Positions 54,339 to 63,043 of a DNA stretch of 64,000 nucleotides are shown in pieces. Positions within the stretch are counted from its first letter, which is position 1. Every line of letters begins with the position of its first letter. This DNA is from Wenxinia marina DSM 24838 (GTDB taxonomy: Bacteria > Pseudomonadota > Alphaproteobacteria > Rhodobacterales > Rhodobacteraceae), in NCBI RefSeq assembly GCF_000379485.1, contig NZ_KB902310.1:124001-188000 (forward strand), given 5' to 3'. A program made the translations under genes and the position numbers. The notes beneath the pieces were generated by a model that was not told the origin of the DNA, ran no database searches, and saw nothing but the letters and a program-made list of their open reading frames with translations.

Positions 54339-54670
54339 GACAGGTCGGGCAGGCGGTGGTCGCCGTCCACCAGCGGCATCGCCCGCGCCGCCGCGACATC
54401 CGACAGGCGCAGCTCGCGGTACAGGTGCGGGAACAGCTGCCCGCCGCGCGACGGCTCCCACTTGAGGTCGTCGCCGAGGGCGTCCGCCTCCACCGACAGC
54501 AGCATCAGCCCGTCCTCGCCGGCGAAATGCTTCGCCGCCGTCTCGGCGACCTGCGCGGCGGTGGAGAAGTGGACGTAGCCGTCGGCGACGTCGACCGGCG
54601 CGCCGGGGGTGGATCCCGCCGCCTGCAGCTCTGCCCACTCGGGGGCGCGGAAAATCTTGTAGATCAGCAT
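54335..54670 (-). CDS. DUF952 protein
   Basis: 111 residues: [77 protein letters not shown]. This is the DUF952 pattern, a small cytosolic alpha/beta protein related to ADP-ribosyltransferase-like folds, function unknown. Linkage to pyrD by a GTGA overlap is common in Rhodobacteraceae. ATG 54670; the frame continues upstream without conserved sequence. Confidence 0.88.
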   Translation of the reverse strand: MLIYKIFRAPEWAELQAAGSTPGAPVDVADGYVHFSTAAQVAETAAKHFAGEDGLMLLSVEADALGDDLKWEPSRGGQLFPHLYRELRLSDVAAARAMPLVDGDHRLPDLS

Positions 54671-54825
54671 GGCGCCTACCCACCGCAGCGCGAACGCCGC
54701 GTCAAGAAGCAGCGTCACCTCCCCGTCATCCGCTGACGTTACGGCGTCGGAACCGCGGCCTTTGACACCGGGGACCGGTGGACGCAAGGTTGACCGCAGA
54801 CAACAACACCGACGGGGAAATCCAC

Positions 54826-56397
54826 ATGAAACGCCTCCTGCTCTCGTCCGCCGCGCTCCTGCTGCCGGCCGGCACGGCGCTCGCCGACTTCTCGATGACG
54901 ATCCTGCACACCAACGACTTCCACGACCGGTTCGAGCCGATCAGCGCGTTCGATTCGACCTGCGACGCCGAGACCAACGCCGCCGGCGAGTGCTTCGGTG
55001 GCACCGCGCGCCTCGTCACCGCGATCGAGCAGGCCCGCGCCGAGAACGAGAACACCATCCTCGTGGACGGCGGCGACCAGTTCCAGGGCACGCTGTTCTA
55101 CACCTACTACAAGGGCTCGATGACGGCCGAGTTCATGAACCAGCTCGGCTACGACGCGATGACTGTCGGCAACCACGAGTTCGACGACGGCCCCGAGGTC
55201 CTGCGCGAGTTCGTGGACACGGTGGAGTTCCCGATCCTGATGTCGAACGCCGACGTCAGCGGCGAGCCGCTGCTCGCGGACGCGATCATGAAGTCCACGA
55301 CGATCGAGGTCGGCGGCGAGACGATCGGCCTGATCGGCCTGACGCCGCAGGACACCGACGAACTCGCCTCGCCGGGGCCGAACGTGATCTTCACCGATCC
55401 GTCCGACGCCGTTCAGGCCGAGGTCGACGCGCTGACCGAGGCCGGCGTGAACAAGATCGTCGTCCTCAGCCACTCGGGCTACGGCCTCGACCAGACGGTC
55501 GCCGAGAACACGACCGGCGTCGACGTCATCGTCGGCGGCCACACCAACACGCTCCTGGGCGACATGGAGGGCGCGCAGGGTGCCTACCCGACGATGGTCG
55601 GTGATACCGCCATCGTGCAGGCTTACGCCTACGGCAAGTACCTCGGCATGCTGGACGTCACATTCGACGACGACGGCAACATCATCGAGGCGTCCGGCCA
55701 GCCGCTGCTGATCGACGCGAGCGTCGAGGAGAACCAGGGCGTCCTGGACCAGATCGCCGAATACGCCGCGCCGCTGGACGAGATCCGCAACGAGGTTGTC
55801 GCCGAGACCTCCGAGGCGATCGAGGGCAACCGCGACATCTGCCGCGCGATGGAATGCTCGATGGGCAACCTCGTCGCCGACGCCATGCTCGACCGCGTGG
55901 CGGACCAGGGCATCGACGTCGCCATCGCCAACTCCGGCGGCCTTCGGGCGTCGATCGACGCGGGCGAGGTGACGATGGGCGAGGTGCTGACGGTGCTGCC
56001 GTTCCAGAATACGCTGTCCACCTTCCAGATCACCGGCGCGCAGCTGATGGAGGCGCTGGAGAACGGCGTGTCCCAGGTCGAGGAAGGCGCCGGCCGCTTC
56101 CCGCAGATCGCGGGCATGACCTTCACCGCCGACCTCAGCCAGGAGCCGGGCAGCCGCATCACCGAGGTGACGGTCGGTGGCGAGCCGCTGGATCCCGAGG
56201 CGACCTACGGAGCGGTGTCGAACAACTACGTCCGCAACGGCGGAGACGGCTACTCGATGTTCGTGAACGCCGAGAACGCCTACGACTTCGGCCCCGATCT
56301 GGCCGACGTGACGGCCGAGTACCTGGCGGCGAACGGGCCCTACACGCCCTACACCGACGGCCGGATCACGATCGAGAACGCCCCGGCGGCGGAGTAA
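54826..56397 (+). CDS. Exported 5'-nucleotidase/phosphoesterase (UshA-like)
   Basis: 523 residues with a clear signal peptide (MKRLLLSSAALLLPAGTALA-DF, cleavage near 20). Metallophosphoesterase motifs: ILHTNDFHDRFEP, VDGGDQFQGTLFY, TVGNHEFDDGPEVL, LSHSGYGLDQ and GGHTNTLL. The C-terminal nucleotide-binding domain contains ANSGGLRASIDAGEVTMGEVLTVLPFQNTL and YVRNGGDGYSMF. The periplasmic enzyme releases nucleosides from nucleotides; its products can enter the salvage operon elsewhere in the window. Followed by double hairpins and a terminator. Confidence 0.94.
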   Translation: MKRLLLSSAALLLPAGTALADFSMTILHTNDFHDRFEPISAFDSTCDAETNAAGECFGGTARLVTAIEQARAENENTILVDGGDQFQGTLFYTYYKGSMTAEFMNQLGYDAMTVGNHEFDDGPEVLREFVDTVEFPILMSNADVSGEPLLADAIMKSTTIEVGGETIGLIGLTPQDTDELASPGPNVIFTDPSDAVQAEVDALTEAGVNKIVVLSHSGYGLDQTVAENTTGVDVIVGGHTNTLLGDMEGAQGAYPTMVGDTAIVQAYAYGKYLGMLDVTFDDDGNIIEASGQPLLIDASVEENQGVLDQIAEYAAPLDEIRNEVVAETSEAIEGNRDICRAMECSMGNLVADAMLDRVADQGIDVAIANSGGLRASIDAGEVTMGEVLTVLPFQNTLSTFQITGAQLMEALENGVSQVEEGAGRFPQIAGMTFTADLSQEPGSRITEVTVGGEPLDPEATYGAVSNNYVRNGGDGYSMFVNAENAYDFGPDLADVTAEYLAANGPYTPYTDGRITIENAPAAE

Positions 56398-56403
56398 GCT
56401 CAC

Positions 56404-56467
56404 GCGCGAAGGAAATTCGACGAATTTCCCTCTGCGCCAGAACGAATTTCTCGAAATTCGTTCGCGC
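56404..56467. repeat. Mosaic palindrome of two hairpins inside an outer stem
   Basis: Hairpin 1: GGAAATTCG (56411-56419), A, CGAATTTCC (56421-56429), perfect. Hairpin 2: GAACGAATTTC (56440-56450), TC, GAAATTCGTTC (56453-56463), perfect. An outer 7-bp stem pairs GCGCGAA (56404-56410) with TTCGCGC (56461-56467). All arms share AAATTCG, so alternative pairings are possible. It lies 7 bp after the nucleotidase stop. Confidence 0.75.
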
Positions 56468-56476
56468 CTTGCCTTC

Positions 56477-56503
56477 AGGAGCGGTCCCCTCAGGGGCCGC
56501 TCC
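56477..56503. terminator. Bidirectional terminator between convergent genes
   Basis: AGGAGCGGTCCCCT and AGGGGCCGCTCCT form a stem of about 12 bp with one bulge, followed by TTCGTC on the plus strand. It is placed between the nucleotidase stop (56397) and the stop of the convergent ABC permease gene (56511). Confidence 0.6.
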
Positions 56504-56510
56504 TTTCGTC

Positions 56511-57308
56511 TCAGGCGTTCCGCCGGTACAGCCGCAGCGTCACCGGCATCAGCACCAGCGCCAGCGCCGCCGGCGCGGCGAGCGCCGCCACCACCTCGCC
56601 CGCCGTCGCCGTTCCGCTCAGCAGCCCCCGCATCGCCGTCGTCATCCAGCTGATCGGATTGGCCCGCACGAACGCCTCCAGCCATCCCGGCATCGTCTCG
56701 GGCTGGACCATGATGTTGGACGCGAACACGACCGGGAAAAGGACGGAGAAGCTGAGGGTCAACACCGTCGTCGGCGTCCGCACCAGCAGGCCCACGACGA
56801 GGAACACCCAGCCGAAGCCGAACCCGATGGCCAGCAGCAGGACGAACGCCGCCAGCACCCCCGGCACCCCCGCCTCCGGCCGGTAGCCGAGGATCAGCCC
56901 GATCCCGAGGATGATCCCGCCCGCGATCAGGTGCCGCAGCACGTCGCCGACGATCAGCCCCGCGAACGGCGCCAGCGACCAGATCGGCAGGCTGCGGAAG
57001 CGGTCGAACAGCCCCTTGGTGATGTCGGTGCACAGTCCCATGCCGGAATAGACGGCGTTGAAGATGACGGTCTGCACCAGGATGCCGGGCAGGAAATACT
57101 GCAGGTAATCGCCCGTGGACCCCGCCAGTGCGCCGCCGAAGACGAAGGTGAAGAGCAGCGTGAACATGATCGGCGTCATGACGAGGTCGAACAGCTGCTC
57201 GGGCACGTGCTTGAACTTCAGAACGGCGCGCCAGCCGAAGGTCAGCGCGTTGGCGAACGGGCCGGGCGGGGCAGGGCGGGTCGTGCGGGCGAAGGCGGGG
57301 TCGGTCAT
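56511..57308 (-). CDS. ABC-2 type transporter permease (DrrB-like)
   Basis: 265 residues with six helices. The N-terminus NALTFGWRAVLKFKHVPEQLFDLVMTPIMFTLLFTFVFGG and the ABC-2 signature region YFLPGILVQTVIFNAVYSGMGLCTDITKGLFDRFRSLPI match daunorubicin-type DrrB permeases. It forms an exporter with the ATPase encoded 205 bp upstream. ATG 57308. Substrate unknown; drug-like or lipid compounds are usual. Confidence 0.9.
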   Translation of the reverse strand: MTDPAFARTTRPAPPGPFANALTFGWRAVLKFKHVPEQLFDLVMTPIMFTLLFTFVFGGALAGSTGDYLQYFLPGILVQTVIFNAVYSGMGLCTDITKGLFDRFRSLPIWSLAPFAGLIVGDVLRHLIAGGIILGIGLILGYRPEAGVPGVLAAFVLLLAIGFGFGWVFLVVGLLVRTPTTVLTLSFSVLFPVVFASNIMVQPETMPGWLEAFVRANPISWMTTAMRGLLSGTATAGEVVAALAAPAALALVLMPVTLRLYRRNA

Positions 57309-57369
57309 GGGCGGCTCATCGGTGGGGGAGAGGTTCGGCGGGTTCGATGAAGGCGCGAGGCCGATCGGG

Positions 57370-57390
57370 GTCCCGGGTCAGGCCCGGGAC
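57370..57390. repeat. GTCCCGGG palindrome in the exporter intergenic gap
   Basis: GTCCCGGG (57370-57377), TCAGG, CCCGGGAC (57383-57390), a perfect 8-bp stem in the 205-bp gap between the ATPase and permease genes. CCCCGGC..GCCGGGG pairing follows at about 57464-57482. It resembles the 49143-49165 palindrome and the CCCGG-type REP sequences of alphaproteobacteria. Confidence 0.5.
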
Positions 57391-57513
57391 GGGCGGAAAG
57401 GGGTGCGGAGGAAGCACCCGGCGAGGACCGGGGATCGCGGCTGACCAGCAAAGACACCCGCCCCGGCCCCGAGCCGGGGCCCCGCGCAGCCAGAGCGCGC
57501 GGCTCCCAGCCCC

Positions 57514-58488
57514 TCACTCGGTCGCCTCGCGCCCGGCGCCCGGCCCGCCGGTCAGCGCGAAGAACACCTCCTCCAGGCTCGGCGCGCCCATGGAAAAGTC
57601 GGACGGCTCGATCCCCGCCGCGATCAGCGCAGCCAGCGCCGCGTTCGCCTCGGCGGCGGAGCCGGCGCGGACGGTGAGCCGGCTGTCCTCGGCATTCCGG
57701 CCCGGGCGCGCGCCGAGCTGCGCAGCGAGGAGGTCGGCAGCCTCGTCCAGCCGGGACGCGTCGGCCAGCGTCACAGACAGGAACCCCTCGCCGACCTGCG
57801 CCTTCAGCTCGCGGCTGGTGCCCTCGGCGATCTTGCGGCCGTGGTCCACCACCGCGATCCGCCGCGCCAGCTGGTCCGCCTCCTCCAGGTACTGCGTCGT
57901 CAGGAGGATCGTCACGCCCGATCCGGCCAGCTGGCGGATCAGCCGCCACACCTTCTGCCGCGCGGTCGGGTCGAGGCCGGTCGTCGGCTCGTCCAGGAAC
58001 AGCACGCCCGGCGTCACGATCAGCGAGGCCGCGATGTCCAGCCGCCGCCGCATGCCTCCCGAATAGGCCTTCACCTGCCGGGTCGCCGCGTCGGCGAGGT
58101 CGAAGTCGGCAAGCAGCGCCTCGGCCCGCGCTCGCGCGTCGCGGCGGGAAAAGCCCCACAGCCGCGCCAGCAGGATGAGGTTCTCGCGCCCCGTCAGATC
58201 CTCGTCCAGGGACGCGAACTGCCCGGTCAGCGCGATGGCGCCGCGCACCGCCTGAGGGTCGGCCGTCAGGTCGTGGCCAAGCACCGTCGCCTCGCCCCCG
58301 TCCGGCGTCAGCAGCGTCGCCAGCATCCGGATCAGCGTCGTCTTGCCCGCGCCGTTGGGGCCCAGGATCGCGAAGATCTCGCCCCGCGGCACATCGAGGT
58401 CGATCCCGTCCACCGCGGCGAGATCGCCGAAGCGCTTGATTAGGCCGCGGGCGCGGATCGCGGGGTCGGTCGGGGGGATGTCGCTCAC
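57514..58488 (-). CDS. ABC transporter ATP-binding protein (DrrA-like)
   Basis: 324 residues. Walker A ILGPNGAGKTTLIRML (about 42-57), Q-loop TGQFASLDEDLTGREN, signature YSGGMRRRLDIAASL, Walker B VLFLDEPTTGLDPTARQKVW, switch His region LLTTQYLEEADQLA. The C-terminal extension ending PSLEEVFFALTGG is characteristic of DrrA-type exporters. GTG 58488 has an AAGGAG site 8 nt upstream; no ATG precedes it in the frame. Operon with the DrrB-like permease. Confidence 0.93.
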   Translation of the reverse strand: MSDIPPTDPAIRARGLIKRFGDLAAVDGIDLDVPRGEIFAILGPNGAGKTTLIRMLATLLTPDGGEATVLGHDLTADPQAVRGAIALTGQFASLDEDLTGRENLILLARLWGFSRRDARARAEALLADFDLADAATRQVKAYSGGMRRRLDIAASLIVTPGVLFLDEPTTGLDPTARQKVWRLIRQLAGSGVTILLTTQYLEEADQLARRIAVVDHGRKIAEGTSRELKAQVGEGFLSVTLADASRLDEAADLLAAQLGARPGRNAEDSRLTVRAGSAAEANAALAALIAAGIEPSDFSMGAPSLEEVFFALTGGPGAGREATE

Positions 58489-58740
58489 TTCGGCGCTCCT
58501 TCGTTCGCTACCGGACCGTCGGCCGCGGCCGCCCGGGCGTCAAGCGGGCAGGGCATCGGGCGCCCGTTGGAAACGTCAGCGGGTTGGTCCGCGACCTCGT
58601 GGAAGAGACATGCGCCGCAGCTGGCTGCGGGGAGGGCGGCGCGGCGGGTCCGCTCCGCCCTGTGCATATCGTCCGGCGGATCCGTCCCGTCCGGCCGCCG
58701 ACCTTTCCACGCCGGACCGCCCGCACTAGGGTGACCCGCG

Positions 58741-59499
58741 ATGAACGACGCCACCCCCTCCCGCCCGCCGCGGCGCTCGCGCCCCGTGAAGGTGGCGGAG
58801 GCGATCAAGGACTGGGTCGTCTCGAAGGGCCTGAAGACCGGCGACCGCCTGCCGGGCGAGGCCGATCTGATGGCGCGCTTCGGCATGGCCAAGAGCACGA
58901 TCCGCGAGGCGATGCGCATCCTCGAGGCGCAGGGTCTGATCGAGACGCGCACCGGTCCCGGCGGCGGCAGCTTCGTCGGCCGCGTGTCCACGGGCCGGGC
59001 GCGGGCGCTGCTGGCGAACTACTTCTACTTCCGCGGACTGACGATCGGCGACATCTACCAGATGCGCCGTGCGCTGGAGCCGGTGATGGCCGAGGACCTC
59101 GCCGGCCGGCTGACCCCCGCGCAGCTGGACGAGCTGCGTGCGCTGGCCGACGCCTGCGCCGAGCCGGCGACCGACCTCGACGAGGAGCGGGCGCAGCACG
59201 TCGCCTCGCTGCGCTTCCACGCCCGGCTGGCCGAGCATGCGGGCAACGAGCTGCTGGGCTTCGTCGTCGGCTTCATGGCCGAGGTGCTGTCCGACATCAC
59301 CGTCTCGCGCGAGCTGTTCGCGCCGCCGAACCCCGAGCTGCGCCGCACGGGCCACGCCTACCAGATAGAGCTGATCGCGGCGCTCGCCCGGGGAGACGGC
59401 CCCGCCGCGCGGCGCGTCATGGCCGCGCACATGGAGACGGCGCAGCGGCTGATGGAGGGGCAGGAGGCCCGCGTCCTCAGCCGCTTCATCGAGGGCTGA
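58741..59499 (+). CDS. GntR family regulator, FadR/FCD type
   Basis: 252 residues. N-terminal winged HTH VAEAIKDWVVSKGLKTGDRLPGEADLMARFGMAKSTIREAMRILEAQGLIETRTGPGGGSFVG. The C-terminal FCD ligand domain has metal-type positions in RRALEPVMAEDLAG, SLRFHARLAEHAGNELLGF and MAAHMETAQ. It is likely a repressor of the adjacent DUF1028/peptide ABC locus, with an organic acid or amino-acid-like ligand. ATG 58741; convergent with the DUF1028 gene. Confidence 0.9.
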   Translation: MNDATPSRPPRRSRPVKVAEAIKDWVVSKGLKTGDRLPGEADLMARFGMAKSTIREAMRILEAQGLIETRTGPGGGSFVGRVSTGRARALLANYFYFRGLTIGDIYQMRRALEPVMAEDLAGRLTPAQLDELRALADACAEPATDLDEERAQHVASLRFHARLAEHAGNELLGFVVGFMAEVLSDITVSRELFAPPNPELRRTGHAYQIELIAALARGDGPAARRVMAAHMETAQRLMEGQEARVLSRFIEG

Positions 59500-59570
59500 C
59501 GCACCGATCTCCGGCGAAGATCGTGACGGACATCGCCGAAGTCCGGGTCAAACCCCGTGACGGCGTCCGG

Positions 59571-60239
59571 TCAGTCCGGCGCCTGCCAGCGGTGCGGATC
59601 GCCGATGACCGGCACCACCCGCGTCCAGTCCGCGTAATCCCCGCTCGTCGCGCAACTGTGCAGCCGCTCCAGCGCCTCCAGCGGGTCGTCGGCCAGGTCC
59701 ACCCGCAACGTCAGCGGCGGCCGCCGCGGCGCGAACACCAGCAGCGCCGCGGACAGCAGCCCCCGTGAGTCGCCCCCCGCCTCGCGCCCGGCGACCAATG
59801 CTGCCAGCAGCCGCGCCGAGACCGCGCCCGTCGCCCGGGCATAGCCGTCCAGCACCGCCTGCGGCACGTCGGCGTTCGACAGCAGGTTCCCCGCCGCCAC
59901 CGCGCCCGGCGCCTCCGCCGCGCAGGCCGAGGCGATCGACTCCGCCCCGGTGAAATGACCCGTCCCGCCGCCGCAATCGAGCGCGGTCATCTGCCGGTGC
60001 GCCCGGCCGGGGTCGGAGGAGGTCAGCCGTCGCACCGCCTCGGCCGCCGGGGTGCCGCCCGCCATCAGGTCCAGCGCCTCCTCGCCCCAGAACGTGGACG
60101 GCGCGGAGCCCTGGCTCGCGCTCATGCCTGTATCGGGCCGGCCGCGCAGGACCCAGCCGCCCACGCACAGCGACCCGGTGGTCGCCGCACCGCCGATGGT
60201 GCCGGTTTCTTCGTCGCGGACGAGGATCGAATAGGTCAC
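59571..60239 (-). CDS. DUF1028 protein (predicted Ntn-type hydrolase)
   Basis: 222 residues: MTYSILVRDEETGTIGGAAT, RGRPDTGMSASQGSAPSTFW, GRAHRQMTALDCGGGTGHFT, AAGNLLSNADVPQAVLDGYA. DUF1028 proteins have an Ntn-hydrolase-like fold and often travel with peptide transporters and RidA-type genes; activity is undetermined. GTG 60239 is preceded by an AGGAGAG site. Divergent from the binding-protein gene; both promoters share 60240-60360 with a perfect palindrome. Confidence 0.88.
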   Translation of the reverse strand: MTYSILVRDEETGTIGGAATTGSLCVGGWVLRGRPDTGMSASQGSAPSTFWGEEALDLMAGGTPAAEAVRRLTSSDPGRAHRQMTALDCGGGTGHFTGAESIASACAAEAPGAVAAGNLLSNADVPQAVLDGYARATGAVSARLLAALVAGREAGGDSRGLLSAALLVFAPRRPPLTLRVDLADDPLEALERLHSCATSGDYADWTRVVPVIGDPHRWQAPD

Positions 60240-60270
60240 GGGCTCTCCTGCCTGTCATCGCGCTTGACAT

Positions 60271-60282
60271 TTATCATGATAA
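60271..60282. promoter_or_regulatory. Palindromic operator candidate for the GntR regulator
   Basis: Perfect 12-bp palindrome TTATCATGATAA in the divergent region between the DUF1028 and ABC genes, in an AT-rich island unlike its surroundings. It is flanked by two CGCTTGAC copies (60261-60268 and 60289-60296, the latter CCGCTTGAC), of which the first gives a TTGACA -35-like hexamer. Short AT-rich palindromes of this size are typical of FCD-type GntR operators. Confidence 0.5.
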
Positions 60283-60360
60283 TTTGGTCCGCTTGACGCA
60301 AGGACCGCGCGTCAAGACGTGGCCCGCCCCACTTCGCCGAACAGGAGAGGACCGCACCCC

Positions 60361-61932
60361 ATGACACTTCTCAACTGGACCCGCCGGGCGCTTCTGGCCA
60401 CCGGCGCCGCCGCGACGCTGGCGCTCGCCGGTCCCGCCGCCGCGCAGACGCCGCCGGGCGTCCTCGTCGTCGGCCAGATCGCCGAGCCGAAGTCGCTGGA
60501 CCCGCAGACCGTCACCGCGGCGAACGACTTCCGCATCCTCGTCAACATCTACGACGGCCTCGTCGGCTACGAGAGCGGCACGCTGAACATCGTGCCGAAG
60601 CTGGCGACGGACTGGGAGATCAGCGACGACGGGCTGGAATACACCTTCAACCTGCGTGAGGGCGTCACCTTCCACGACGGCACGCCGTTCAACGCCGACG
60701 CCGTCGTCTTCACGTTTCAGAGGATGCTGGACGAGGCGCATCCCTACTACGACACCGGCCCGTTCCCGCTCGCCTTCTTCTTCTCCTCGGTCGAGAGCGT
60801 CGAGGCGGTGGACGATCTGACGGTGCGGTTCACGCTGACCGAGCCCTTCGCGCCCTTCATGTCGAACCTCGCCTCGCCCACCGGCGCCATCGTCTCGCCC
60901 GCCGCGGTCGAGGAGTACGGCGCCGATTTCGGCCGGAATCCGGTCGGTACCGGCCCCTTCCACTTCGTCGAGTGGCAGTCCAACGAGGCCGTCGTGGTCG
61001 AGGCCAACGCCGACTACTGGAACGGCGCGCCCGAGCTGCAGGCGGTCGTCTTCCGCCCGCTGACCGACGCCAACACCCGCGTGGCCGAGATGCTGGCCGG
61101 CGGGATCGACGTCATGGTCGAGGTGCCGCCGAACGCGCTGACCGAGTTCGAGGGCGACGGCTACGAGATCTACGAGGCCGCAGGCCCGCACGTCTGGTTC
61201 CTCATCCTCAACATGCGCGAGGGGCCGTTCGCGAACCAGCAGGTCCGCCAGGCCGCGAACTACGCGATCAACAAGGAGAGCCTCGTCGAGGACGTGCTCG
61301 ACGGTACCGCGCAGGTCGCTGCCGGCCCGACGCCGCCCGCCTTCGGCTGGGCCTACAACGACGCGCTGGAGCCCTATCCCTACGATCCCGACCGCGCCCG
61401 CGAGCTTCTGGCCGAGGCCGGGATGGAGAACCCCGAGGTGACCTTCTACGTCACCGAGGGCGGCTCCGGCATGCTCGACCCGATCGCCATGGGCACCGCG
61501 ATCCAGGCCGATCTGGAGGCGGTCGGTTTCGACGTCACCATCGAGACCTACGAGTGGAACACATTCCTCGGCGAGGTGAATCCCGGCCTCGAGGGCAAGG
61601 CCGACATGGCCGAGATGGCATGGATGACCTCGGACCCCGACACGCTGCCGTTCCTCACGCTGCGCACCGCCGCGTTCCCCGAAGAGGGCGGCTTCAACTC
61701 GGGCTACTATTCCAACCCCGAGGTGGACGACCTGCTGGACCGCGCCCGCGTGGCGACCGACCAGGACGAGCGCGCCGAGCTTTACAAGCAGATGCAGGAG
61801 ATCGTGGTCGAGGACGCGCCGTGGGTGTTCGTCGCCAACTGGGTGCAGAACGCGGTGGCGAACGACCGCGTCGGCAACTTCGAGCTGCAGCCGAGCTTCT
61901 ACCTGCTGCTGGAAGACGTGACCAAGGAGTGA
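60361..61932 (+). CDS. Peptide-type ABC transporter substrate-binding protein
   Basis: 523 residues of the family 5 (DppA/OppA-like) binding proteins. Signal peptide with twin arginines (NWTRRALLATGAAATLALAGPAAA), cleavage near 29. Landmarks: AEPKSLDPQTVTAANDFRIL, LATDWEISDDGLEYTFNLREGVTFHDGTPFNADAVVFTF, NPVGTGPFHFVEWQSNEAVVVEANADYW, VRQAANYAINKESLV. It is a periplasmic receptor for peptides or related compounds. First gene of the importer operon; hairpin and REP doublet follow it. Confidence 0.94.
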   Translation: MTLLNWTRRALLATGAAATLALAGPAAAQTPPGVLVVGQIAEPKSLDPQTVTAANDFRILVNIYDGLVGYESGTLNIVPKLATDWEISDDGLEYTFNLREGVTFHDGTPFNADAVVFTFQRMLDEAHPYYDTGPFPLAFFFSSVESVEAVDDLTVRFTLTEPFAPFMSNLASPTGAIVSPAAVEEYGADFGRNPVGTGPFHFVEWQSNEAVVVEANADYWNGAPELQAVVFRPLTDANTRVAEMLAGGIDVMVEVPPNALTEFEGDGYEIYEAAGPHVWFLILNMREGPFANQQVRQAANYAINKESLVEDVLDGTAQVAAGPTPPAFGWAYNDALEPYPYDPDRARELLAEAGMENPEVTFYVTEGGSGMLDPIAMGTAIQADLEAVGFDVTIETYEWNTFLGEVNPGLEGKADMAEMAWMTSDPDTLPFLTLRTAAFPEEGGFNSGYYSNPEVDDLLDRARVATDQDERAELYKQMQEIVVEDAPWVFVANWVQNAVANDRVGNFELQPSFYLLLEDVTKE

Positions 61933-61939
61933 CGGAGGC

Positions 61940-61966
61940 GGGCGGCGCGCTTTCGGCGCGCCGCCC
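61940..61966 (+). terminator. Intercistronic hairpin after the binding-protein gene
   Basis: Perfect 11-bp stem GGGCGGCGCGC (61940-61950), loop TTTCG, GCGCGCCGCCC (61956-61966), starting 7 bp past the stop, no T tract. Such hairpins between binding protein and permease genes commonly protect or partially terminate the message so that the binding protein is made in excess. Confidence 0.6.
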
Positions 61967-61979
61967 GACTGCGGCACCT

Positions 61980-62039
61980 GTAGGGTGGGTGAAACCCACC
62001 GCGCGCGACGTCCGGAATGGTGGGTTTCACCCACCCTAC
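61980..62039. repeat. Inverted REP doublet (BIME-like), GTAG-headed
   Basis: Two perfect 21-bp inverted copies (61980-62000 and 62019-62039) separated by 18 bp. Each is GTAG followed by the hairpin GGTGGGT-GAA-ACCCACC, the second copy on the opposite strand. A GTAG head before a short hairpin, in head-opposed pairs, is the hallmark of REP elements mobilised by RAYT-type Y1 transposases. No RAYT gene is in the window. Confidence 0.75.
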
Positions 62040-62089
62040 ATCGCCCGAGGCGGCCCCGCTGCCGCGCCGGCCCACCCGGAGGGAGCCCG

Positions 62090-63039
<950 letters not shown>

Positions 63040-63043
<4 letters not shown>

